Assembly: GCA_020152595.1 (NCBI GenBank)
Contig: JAIGNY010001666.1
Coordinates: 1,219,001 to 1,283,000 of the forward strand
Direction of reading: 5' to 3'
DNA: 64,000 bases
Source of the DNA: Chiridota heheva
Taxonomy: Eukaryota; Echinodermata; Holothuroidea; Apodida; Chiridotidae
Every line of letters starts with the position of its first letter. The first letter of the stretch is position 1. Both the position numbers and the translations under genes were made by a program. Under the pieces are notes generated by a model. That model was not told the origin of the DNA and searched no databases. It saw only the letters and a program-made list of their open reading frames with translations. This document shows positions 1 to 12,500 of this stretch, one piece after another.

Positions 1-416
1 ATACATTAATCCCATGAAACTCTCACTCTCCAAGTATGATGTTGTCAGCATCATGCCGAGTCGGGAAATGATTCTGATATTTATAGCGGAGTATAGGGCA
101 TATGTTTCACAAATGTCTATATTTAAATATTACATTCAATATTTCACATCTCTGCAGGACTAATATCAGTGTCCCCCTTCCCTAGCATTCCCATGAAAAT
201 CTCACTCGTATTTTCACCTCCAGAGAAAAGAATAGAACTTTAATAGAATGTACTCTAAGCTCAGCATGGTCAAATTTGTGGCACGATTCCTCGTAGTCAG
301 TGGAATCCATCCTACATTAGTAATTTCCTTCGTAATGGAATTCGCTATTACATTAGGGCTATATGCTCAACTTGAGATAAACAATCTCTAACACTGATCT
401 AATGTTACGAGCTCTG
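1..416 (-). other. GCN1 3' UTR / downstream sequence
   Basis: Sequence after the stop codon. No AATAAA is evident on the minus strand close to the stop; an ATTAAA variant (plus-strand TTTAAT at 239-244) about 170 nt downstream of the stop is the best poly(A) signal candidate. Nothing else recognised. Confidence 0.4.
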
Positions 417-542
417 TCAAGATAGGAGCATGGTGTCATCAATTTGTATCTTGGGGATGGCTTGAGATGCAATTTTGTTGAGTCTCTTCATTATATCAGA
501 CAGGTTACTGGATGGGATTGAATCAAGGGATTCTATCGTTGC
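417..542 (-). CDS. GCN1: GCN1 terminal coding exon with stop codon
   Basis: 126 nt, phase 0 in. [20 protein letters not shown], then [11 protein letters not shown] and QIDDTMLLS before TGA (417-419). Vertebrate GCN1 ends LKKLASQADSTEQVDDTILT, so the C-terminus is intact. Acceptor TTCACAG. Confidence 0.93.
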   Translation of the reverse strand, partial: ATIESLDSIPSSNLSDIMKRLNKIASQAIPKIQIDDTMLLS

Positions 543-3500
543 CTGTGAAGAAACAAAAGGAAGTACAAATAATTACAAATTCTCTCAATATTTGGATTAA
601 TTTTGTTTTCTTTTTCTTCTAAGTTTTGTACGTACATATACATTACTTACTAGCAGGGCCATGGACGACTATGCTAATTAAAATTTTTAGTTTCTTTTTA
701 TTGGTGCAATTTTAAAGATTTTACAATTGTGCTTATAATAAATACTCTTCAAAATATGCTTACAAGTGTTATCACCCTGAAAAAATCTTGTTACTTGACC
801 CTTACTCTACCACGCAGTGATAGGTATAGCCGTTTTCAAACCACCTTTTTCTAAAAATAAAATTGGGGCTTTACCACAGTCCTATAGGAGTATTCTTGGT
901 ATCATTTGAAAGTACTCGCATATTTCTTTCACACAATGTAACTATTTTTACAGGGGTCATATTTTATAATTTTGAAAAAAAGTACATTGAAAAAGAGTAA
1001 AACTCAAAAAATGTTTTTCTTTTTCTTTTTCAAATCTTACAATAACTTAAAGATCACATTTTTGCTTCAAAATCAACACGCAAATTCTAAGACAAGATAG
1101 TATTTGTTTCTGGTCTAATTTTTATAATCCCTACCTGCAATCTTTTGTTCTAGAAAAATTTCTTCAAAATTTCTTGAATTTCTGTCATTTTTGACCTGTT
1201 TATTTTCTTTAAAAAGCATGTACCCAAACCGTATACCGCACATGCTTCGTTGAACTGCCATTCGAAAGTGCTTGAAATTTCCTTTCATTTAATATATAAA
1301 TAAAGGCATACCTTCTCTATTTAGAACCTTTCCTAAAAGAATAATATTTCACTTTTCCAATTTGAACGACTACGTGGCACGAAGGTAATGTACGCGGCTA
1401 GCATGGAGCGCTGCAGGTTCGAGTCTCAACGTGAACACTGCGTAATCATTTTTCTGCTGCAGCTTTCAGGGGTCTTTTGACTATAATCATTTTTGATGTT
1501 TTTTCATCTTTCCTTTTTTTCTAAAAATCATAGATTAGTTTCATTGGAAAGGAAATTTCATAAAGAATATAAATGTGTAACACAAATCTCTGTTTTCAAT
1601 ATTGACAAGAGGTTATACTTCTGCAAATATTGACCATTTGTTAACCAAATTTAGCCGAAAATTGCACAATTTGCATATTTTTGTCCAATATTTCCTAAAT
1701 TGGTTTTAATAACTCAAAAGAAAAATATCTTAGCCTCTATTCCAATCAAACTTGTAAAGAAAATGTAAAGGAAAGTTGTCAAAAATGCATATGAAAAAAA
1801 AGTTACGAAAATTGGGCTCGTTTTTTCCAAAGCCCTGGTAAAGTAAGGGTTAAAGCAGTTCAAAAGCATACAGGTAACCATTAACTAGAAAATAACAAAA
1901 ATCCTTCAAAATAACAATTATTTATCACCAAGAAAATTGCTAAGCATTGGACTGGTGTGTAGTTTCAAACTTCTTATAACTGTTCATAGCAACTTCTTGC
2001 GATCTAAAGAATAAATGGTATAAAAACACGTCCAAGCACATTTATCCTCTCAAGCATTTTCTTCACTTTTGGTCATGAACAAACACTCACCTGGACTAAT
2101 TCTTTGCCCTCTTTCATTCTCAGCAAGGACACCAGCGCGTATTCGCTCTCGGCCTGCACAGCTGTGTTCTTGTCTTTGGTGTTACTGACCAACACGACCA
2201 CCAAGCTATTTATAGTGCTCTGAGGTAGGGGATGATGTATTTCTTGACAAATGTGGAATATCATCTGGGCAGCTGCCTTTTTGATATCGTTTGACGTGTG
2301 GTTTAAACCCTGTAGAAAAAAAAAGCCCGAATAACAACATATCAATTTCCAACACAATTTACATAACACATTATATCAGTTGCTATATGATTGTTGTAAT
2401 ATATTTGACAACTAGCACACAGTTGGAGAATTGCTATCATGGTACTGATAATACAGAACTAAGCTATCATGTCGTTTCTACACAAATGAAACAGATATCT
2501 CTGGTACCCAGGTATATGGACAGGTAAACATATGAAAAGGCACGAAAGTCTGAGCAGAACCGTCTTTAAACAGTCGCAATAGCACCTATAGTGATTAAGT
2601 TCGGACAAATCAAAGTTTGCAAACGAATTTCAGCATAAGCAAAAAGGATAATGTATGAAAAGAAATACAGCTAAAATTATTTCATGTAATTCTTTATATT
2701 TCTTTCCCAAATTTCAAATATCAAAGGTTCTTAAATTGCATTCTACTGTTACATCTAGGCCAATGTTATAATACTATCCAATTTTTCTGTTCACTGTAGC
2801 CAACTTCTCCCATTCAAAATATTTGAGGGAAAGGTCGAAAAACATTAAGTTAACATGATTAATTTTCTAGCTGTCCCATTCTGAAGTCACAAAATATTGT
2901 GCAATATATGCTAATTAGGTATATAACTTTTATAAGGCTGTAAATTGGAAAATGTTTAAGTGATTCTCATTCTGACTTTTGCTGTGTGCATGGTTTTTAG
3001 TATATTTTATAACCATTTATGAACATGTTATTACTTGACCACTGAACTAAGACTTTTACATTATCAAGTAGAAAAAAAAAACCAAAATTATACCTTAATA
3101 AATGTAGAAATATATGTTTGAGGAACATCTTCATTCATTTGGAGACAATATTTCAATAGAAATCCGAGCGCTCGGACACCTGCCGTGCACACAGGAACCT
3201 GCAGAAGAAAAAAAAAAATAAGAGAAGAACGTCATAAGAGGAGAATTAGACAATGTCTATTACTGACAAACTTATAACAAAGCAGGAGGGGGAAGAAGGG
3301 AGGAGGGGTGGACAATAAACTCCCAAATTTCCTGGTAAAAGTGGAAAAATTGCACTGGTAATTTAAGCTAAACGTTGCTGCTAATCGGGAAATTTCCTTC
3401 AGAATTCCTGGCAATTTTCTTTTATTTTTTTTATTTTCGTGAAATTTTCTTTTATTTTCAGGAAATTTCCTTATTTTTGGTAAACTTTTTTTAAAACTGT

Positions 3501-6500
3501 GGGAAATTTCCTTCATTTTCAGGAAATTTTCTTCAATTTCAAAAAATGTCTGTAAATTTCAGGAAAATTATAACAAAGCAGAAGGAGTGAGCAACTTACA
3601 AGACTGGTTTCAGTTTGACTAAACAAGCTAAATTGCAAATAACAGGAAACTTATCATATAAGTGCAAGAAGTTCTTGAAATGAATGGTACTCATGACAAT
3701 GTCACCTCCAAAAGGTACAACAACTTTCTTGATTCTTACATTGGTTTAAAATGCCCTATTTTCAACAATTATTAATGCCTCAATCATTTCTAGAAAAATT
3801 GTTTTGTTAGGTTCAGGTACTGAAGTCAATCTTACAATGGCTCCAGTTCAAAGAAAATTATTCATCTGAAAGAGATCTCTAATTGCATAAAATGTGACTT
3901 CATACAACCTTTAGAGATTGGAAATAGTTATAGATGTTTCCCTTTACTTTTGGTAGGGTGCTTTTATATCCTTTATAGTGAAGTGCATCTTAAAAATATA
4001 TGGATAGTTAGAGATTGTAAATTTTCTTAATAAAATAGTTTTTTAAATTACTTGAAAGGCAGGTGTAGTTTCCCAGTCTGCATAATTTATTGCAATAAGG
4101 TCTTAAAATTTAAAAAGCTGTAACACGGTCAATGTTTACCCAATTTGGACGAAACTTTTGCCATTTTTCTGGTTTTTAGTCTATCAACTTCTCTGATCAA
4201 GCTCAAGTTGTCGCTACCTGTCCATAGATCTACAATTTATCTGTGCTTCAATGTCTTACGAGACCAAGGGTGACATAGCGTGGGACATACGTTATCACTC
4301 GTGCAATTCTTTGTGACAGCTTCCTTGATGCATTCTCTCCTGTACTTGAATATCTTACGAGACCAAGGGTGACATAGCGTGGGACATACGTTATCACTCG
4401 TGCAATTCTTTGTGACAGCTTCCTTGATGCTTTCTCTCCTGTACTTAAATATCTTACGAGATTAAGGGTGACATAGGGTGGGACATACCTTATCACTCGT
4501 GCAATTCTTTGTGACAGCTTCCCTGACGCTTTCTCTCCTGCTATCGGCCAATACTTTATCTGCAGCGTCCATTAGAGCCACTGCAAGGGCATTACTTCTG
4601 CTGTGCACCACAAGCCAATTAGAATCATTTGCTGAAACAAAATATGATGGAATCAGAGACTAATGGTTTGGTTTGTCAATCAGAGTCAAATGTGCCAAGA
4701 GAATGTTAAAAACTAAGGTGCATGAGTTAAGACAGAGAGGAAGGAGAGGTGGGATAGAGGGAAGGAGGGAGAGAAGGTGGATAAGGAAAAGAAGGTAATA
4801 AAAGGAAGAGGAGGAAGGCAAGGCAGAGAAGGGAAGGAAGAGAAGGGAAGAAAAACTGATGTTAAGAATGATATAATCAGCATATGCATATCTGTCATTG
4901 TTAATGATCACCATTAAAGGAATATTCCCATGTTTTTTCGTAGTCTCTCATTTCAGAAAATTTTAGAACTAATTTAGTTTAAAAATCCCAAAATGCAATT
5001 GGGAAATCTTTAAAAATCCATATCTCATGAACGGAACATGCTGTTAACCTGATTTTTGTACAAAATTGGCCCTAAAAGTATGCTCTTTCAAATATAATTT
5101 GATAAAAACCCATGGGAATATTCTTTGAAAAGGTACCTTCTGAATACATTATTTTAAGAGGTGCTGTGGCCTTATGGTTAAGAAGTCAAGCTTGTATTCG
5201 AGAGGTACCGAGTTGGATTCCCACCATGAACGCTGCATTGTGTCTTTAAGCAAGACACTTTATTCTACTTGCTTCAGTCCTCTCAGCTGTAAAATGAGTA
5301 TCAGCACTGCTGGGGAGTTGACCTGTGATGGACTGGAGTCCAAAGGGAGTAATGTACTCTCATCCGCTTGCGCCATGGAAACCAGGGATTAGCACCGGCT
5401 CAATGAGGCTAATGACACGGATGGATTTAGCTTTTAGAATACATTATGTGGTACACTATTTTTTCTGTATTATTACATTATATCAAAGGAGCTGGCAGCC
5501 GAAAAGTGATGGCGTATTTTTCTAGAGTCTCAAAAATATTCCACCACACTTTTCATGCATGTGATGGTACTGAAAACCTTTGACACAAATGTTCAAATGA
5601 ATCAAAATCCTTTCTACTAAATACGTAAGTAATTTTCAATAACACGAGTATCAAATATTAGACCTGTGTTATTCAATTCTGATGACTCAGCAAAAAACGA
5701 CGCCCTCACTTTTTGACCCGAGAGGTCCTTTACGCCACTGATCATTTACAAGATCACGAGCATTAATCTAAACACTTCTAATCTTCATGCTGATTGCTAC
5801 ATTCTAAAGATTTGAATTATCTGCAGCTTTCATACAAATCTATCGTTTTATTTTCATCAAAATTAATTCGGATCAAAGCAAAATCATGTCCTTAAAGGAT
5901 TAGTTCAGTGGTCAAGCGTGTTTATCTTAAATGAAAGACAACTTCAAAATAAACAAAATGGTGAAAAAAGCATTCAAAAATCTTATTCCGTTAAGAAGAT
6001 ATTCAAGTTTAAAGTTTGGTATCATTTGTGTAGAAACGACTGAAATCAGACTAGTTGTGATGTCATAGCCTCAGATGACTCAAAGACTTTATGTATTATA
6101 TCATAATTTGTCCTGCGATTTTGTGGCTTAAAAACCATGGGATATGTCAAAAAAGTAGTAAAACTGAATCTAGGAAGGGTATTTATAATATACCACCTGA
6201 AGAAAATTTAAGGAAAAATAATTCAAATAGTGAAAAAATTAAATAAACTATCTTTAAAATATATAAAGACTTTGAGGAATCTGAGGCTGTGACATCACAA
6301 CTAGTCTGATTTCAGTCGTTTGTACACAAATGATACCAAACTTTAAACTTGAATATCTCCTTAACGGAATACGATGTTCCAATGCTTCTTTTTCATTTTG
6401 TTTCTTTTGAATCCTCTTTCATATAAGATGGACATGCTTGATCACTGTTCCTTTAATAGACATCTGTATCAGCAATTTCCTGAAAATTAATCTAAACTTA

Positions 6501-9500
6501 AAGTCACATGGCCGAAATTCATGTGTCCATAATGGGCCAATTGTATACTGGGACAATCTTATCGAGCAATCTAAATACTGGGTGGTTTTTGTCTTTCTAC
6601 ACAATTCATGCGGGGTATGGGGGAAGAAAAAAATATTTTTAAACATTATTGATATGTGTGTTATACATGAAGGTCATACACACGCATGACACATGTTGTT
6701 GATTACAACGTTTCAAGCAGGAACTGCAACTGGTTGGTTGGGTAACAAAGGGGAGAATTCTCCCAGCAGGATTGGTGTAAGTAGTAAAAAAAAAAAATGT
6801 TAACTTTTTTTTCCCCCCTTTCATATTCCATGTTTAAAAGAAGAATACAAAAACAACCTGGTACTCCCAAAGGTAATAAGGTAATAATGTTCAGCTAAAT
6901 TCAGATTGAGAAGGTCAATACCTGTTAAACTTGAGATGTGACCATCTAGCTCTTCCTCTGGCAGGTATGGGGTCAGGGCACCCATACACCCTGCAGCACT
7001 CAGTCTTACTGCATCCTGCAAATATTAATACAAAATATGGATGTTTTCACCCTTGCTCTACCGGCATTTTTGAAATGCGCTTGGGAGGTGGGGTCAAAGA
7101 TGGGGCACCCAAAACAGGGATAATATCGTCGCATGGTAGAGTAAAGATTAAGCACAGGCTGGTGATTGTTGAAGGGTCCTCTGTCTTCTGAGCAGCAGAG
7201 TTGGGTTCGTTCTGCTTCAGTGACCCAGTCCGCCACCCACTGGGACCATGCTGCATATATTTTTGAGTTGGCGCACTTGCCGTGGGCTGATTAACCCTTA
7301 CTCTACCAGCATTTTTTTTTAAATGCGCTTGGGAGGTGGGGTCAAAGATAAGGCACTTAAAATGGCAATAATATCGCCGCGTGGTAGAGTAAGGGTTAAG
7401 CACAGGCTGATTATTGAAGGGTCCTCTGTCTTCTGTGCAGCAGAGTCAAGATTGTTCCGCTTCAGTGATCCACTGGGACCATGCTGCATATATTTTTGAG
7501 TTGGCACACTTGTCGTGGGCTGATTAACCCTTATTCTATCAGCACTTTTTTTTAAACGCGCCTGGGAGACGGAGTAAAAGATGGGGCACCCAAAACGGCA
7601 ATAATATCGTGGCGTGGTAGAGTAAGGGTTCAACTGGTGAAATCTTTGAAACATATTAACTCCAAAACAAAGTAAGTTATCAATATAATTTTTACAGCAA
7701 TTTGTTTCTTTAATAGTCCTCTATCATATATATGAAAATGAAAATTCACATGAATCTTCCTTCAAGTAAAATATCTATTTATTAATAGCAGAAGCGCTTT
7801 GAATATTTTGTTCATCAGTTCATTCAATTTATTAATATCATTCATATAAGGCAGTGGTGTAGCCAAAGGGTGGGCAATCACCCCACCAATATTCCTCATT
7901 ATTCCACTTTTATCGGTTCAAAATTAGTACAGTTGTCGGCAGGGCCATATTTTGTATCCTGTCGGTTTATTTCTATTACTTGCCCAACCAATATGGAATA
8001 TCCTGGTTACGCCACTGATATTAGGTGACCATGCTTGAACAATAACTAATCCTTTAAAGACTTTACCTCATCATTTGATAGTAAAGATGACAGAGTCAAA
8101 GTTAGACTCTTTCTAGTCGTTTCGCTCATTTTCTGGCCAGCTCCAACGACCACACCCCTTAAAGCTTGCAACATTGTTTCCCTGAAACAAAAAATACAAA
8201 ACATATAAATGATAGTAAAGAAACACATTTTTGTTTATATCATAAACATGGTCCATTCCTTATCTAGTTTCTATAATCAGTTTAAGAAGCACTTCTCCAA
8301 AACGTGAACGCTTGTAATTTTTGTTCCCTACAATAAACAAATATAATTTTCTAAGAAATGTTCAATCAACTACATTTACTTATCATGAATGTAATTCATT
8401 TTCAACATTGCAAAACACTTAAAATTCTTTTATTCCTAATGGATTATGTGTGATAAATTTTTTAATTTTTATTTTGGGCCATTCCATTCCTAATCTTGTA
8501 AAGGAGTAGGAGTATCTTACAGTTAATTCTTTATCTCAATGGCAACCGATGTAACAGAATTACAAAAGGGTGTTAGGGATTTGCATTTTCCGTACACAGA
8601 AAAGAATACGAGCCTTATTCTGCATGAGCTAAAACTGCTCTAAATCTTGGGGTGTAGTCTTCTATCATATACATAAAAGTGAAATGTCATGGGAATATTC
8701 ATTAAACGTTTTTTGTGGAATGGTTCCCTCTAAGGGGTGGGGTGGGGGGGAAGGTGACAAGTACCCAATAATTTGCCAGTTACAAGCAAAAAAATTGCAC
8801 TGGCTAATCATGTTTCTATCAATGTTCAAATTGCTGCTAATTAAGTAATCCCCAATTTTGGGGAAATATCCCTCAATTTTTGGATACTTTTCCTTCATTT
8901 TCGGGAAATTTCTTTTTTTTCTGGGAAATTTTAGTACATTTTCTTCCCTTTTTGTTTCTTTCATTTTTGGGCAGTTTTTTATTTGTGGAAATTTCCTTCA
9001 ACTATCAGGGAATTTTGCATATTTCTGGAATTTTTGGCCCATTTTCGAGAAATTTTCTTTAATTTTCAGGAAATTTTCTAAATTTTAGGAAAATTTCCTT
9101 TAATTTTTGGGAAATTTACTTTATTTCAAGGCAAATTTCTTTCATTGTCAGGCAGTTTTGTCAACTTTTGGGAAATGCTGCAAAATTTTACCAAAAATCC
9201 CAAATAATTCGCAAACTTTCACCGCAATTTTTTCAATTTTATTTTAATAATTTGTCAATTTTACGTCCCAACCGGGCAGGAGGTATGCAACTGGGAAGGT
9301 AAATTCCTCACAGGGAGGCAGTTTGCAGCCCCAACTCATACAACTCTGTAAAATCCTCACCAAAGGAGGGGTCATACAACTCTGTAAAATCCCCACCAAA
9401 GGGGGCCCCACCTCCTACACCTCTGTCCTTTAACCACTATAAAAAGGAAAATCATTTTCATCTCAAGTCTAATACAAACAACTCTTTTCTTCTCACCTCA

Positions 9501-12500
9501 CACTCGTCTCAGTTTCAGGTTTCTTGACCCCATTGAGGAGCTCAACGAAGAGCGGATCTACTCTCGTGTGTATGATGACAAGCTGAGACAATGCCGCTGC
9601 AGCTTCCAATCGCACTGCTCTGTTCGGGTCTGAAAGTGCTCTCAGAAACGTCGTTTGGAGTTGTGGCAGAAAAGCTTTGAGATGGACTCCAACCTTCAAT
9701 CAAAAATATTGAGCAGAAAAACTTAATAAAAATGATAAACGTCCAGTAAAGCGACAATAAAGTACAATATTTACTATAAATCTGCCATTAAAAACATGGC
9801 GCAAATAGGTTAACGGCTCCAAAATACTATGGACTGTCTTTTGTGCAAATAGATGTTGTTCCTTCATTTAATTTGTTGGTCATGAAAACATTTTGGTTGA
9901 AAATTAAGTAAATTTTCGTAGACAAGTTTACGCAACCTGATGCATTCCAGATTACATTCTAAAGAAAGAAAAACATTAAAATGCTATTGACACCTTCTCC
10001 ATTCCGACAAACTAAAGGCTAAATCACATGCAAGTTTTTCAACTTGAACTTTTCCTCCAAAAAGCATGTTCACAAATATGGTTTCTTTTCTAATCCATAA
10101 TCAAATTATTCCAAGAACAAAATTAATATGCAACAGTGTTGCTGCCATTTACCAAGTGCACACTAAACAAATGTAAGAGGCACTTAACATTAATGAAACA
10201 AGGATTTACGAAAAGCGGGTAAATATAAATAATATGTGCATGAACAGAAAAATGTTTTATTAAGTGTCATTTGGTGTTTCAATTACAAACCAGACATCGC
10301 AAACAATACAATTCCCCTCACCACTAATAGCATGCTTTCCACCCTATGTCACAACTGCCATCCCAACCTCTGTTCTGCATGATGTTCCATCCTATATCCC
10401 TCCCTACAGAAAATCCAGATACCATTCCACAACATGACCCATATGCCATCACATATGCAATCAAGATGACACCTCACCATATGCCTTGTCACCCTGTCCC
10501 AAATACCATGCCACCCTGACCCACATGTCATCCCTCTCATCCATATACCATGTCACCTTGTCCCACATCCCATCCCTCCCTGTACCATCGTACCCTGTCC
10601 CACATGCCATCCTTCCATGAACCACATGCTATCCCAGCCATTCCATCCTATCCCACCCTGTCCTGTGTGCCATCCCACCTGAAATCCAGACGACATGCCA
10701 TCCTGTCTTACATATTACTTTTTGTCCCCATGCCATCCCAGCCTCTTATAAATGCCATGACACCAACTTATTTCATATGCCATGTCACCTTGTCCCACAT
10801 GATATTCCACCCTGTCCTATATGCCATGACATCCTGTCCCACATGGCATCCCACCCCATGTCCCACATGGCATCCCACCCCATGTCCCACATGCCATCCC
10901 ACCCTGTCCCACATGCCATCCCACCCTATCCCACATTTCATCCCATCCTGTTCCCCATGCCATCCCACCTTCATCCTAATTCCTACAGTTACCAATTATT
11001 CTACCATCTTCCACCTAACATTTTTTCCTCCTAACTCCCATCCCCTCACTTCTATTAACTCAACATGACCCCATTCACTTACCATCCCCCATCGCAAGCC
11101 ATCCTCCGTTTATCTACCATCCTTCATTCACCTACCATCCTTTATTCCTCAACATGCCCCATTCACCTACCATCCCCCATTCACCAACCATTCCCCATTC
11201 ACCAACCATCCCCCATTCACCTACCATCCCCTATTCACCAACCATTCCCCACTCACCTAACATTCCCCACTCACCTACCATTCCCCACTCACCTACCATT
11301 CCCCACTCACCCACCATTCCCCACTCACCCACCATTCCCCACTCACCTACCATTCCCCACTCACCTACCATTCCCCAACCATCCCCCACTCACCTACCAT
11401 TCCCCACTCACCTACCATCCCCACTCACCTACCATTTCCCACTCACCCACCATTCCCCACTCACCCACCATTCCCCACTCACCCACCATTCCCTACTCAC
11501 CCACCATTCCCACTCACCCACCATTCCCCGCTCACCTACCATTCCCCACTTACCTACCAATCCCCACTCACCAACCATCCCCCACTCACCTAACTTAAAT
11601 CTGACACTTCCAATAGAAACATGCTCAACTTTTTTTCCATTCTAAACCAAACAGGGCTGTTCTATTTACCAAATCAGAATGAAAATTTATAGCAGATTAA
11701 CTTAAGAGTTTATCATAAGTCTATTATGTTTCCACTCTATTCTAGCAAAACCTTATAGTTTTTTCCCTATTCATTTCCAAGACACTTCATTATAAATTTT
11801 ATTCAGTCGTCTGTTCTATTATTCAACTTTTTTTCCATCCCAGAACAAATCCTTTTATAGCTGCTATTCAAGTCTGGAATGTATTTGTTCTCCTTTATAT
11901 AAATTTCTTTTCATAAAAATAGAGTTGGAATTCCTTTCCTATGGCAGCAATCTTTTGTTCCCTAATAGCTGAACAATGCATGAGGCCAGACAGACAATAG
12001 ATGTGGATGGACGGACAAACGGTAAAGATATATCCCCGATTCACCAGCTTCGTTGGCGATGGGATCATTAGAGAGCAAAGGTAAATAAACAAGACAAGAT
12101 ACAGAATCACAAATAGCATGTGATTGAACTATTTGTTCCATCCACTTTCTTTTCATGCATAATAAATTCTTCACTTTATTCCTAAGAACAGACCTGGCAA
12201 AATTATACGCTTCTGGCAGTTATGACCTTTGGGAGAAACAGAAATTCGCAGAGAGATTTTTATTTTTATTTTTTCATTGATGAAATTTATCCTATTTCTA
12301 TTGTTGAAGTTCCTTGAGTAAACGTCCCCCATGTAATTAACCTTTCCAGGTTTCCAAATAGGCCACGCCCACCATAGCAACGCGGTAACCATGTGGGGCA
12401 AACAAACCTCAAATCTGCAATCATGCATTACCAATGCGTTGACATTTAGATGTTCGCGAGGACTGCCGCAAGCTTTGATCCATTTATGGCACTTCTTCGA

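Noticed and set aside
1380..1440. Functional tRNA gene inside the 799-1849 element
   Set aside because: Only a B-box-like GGTTCGAGTC is clear; no complete cloverleaf could be drawn.
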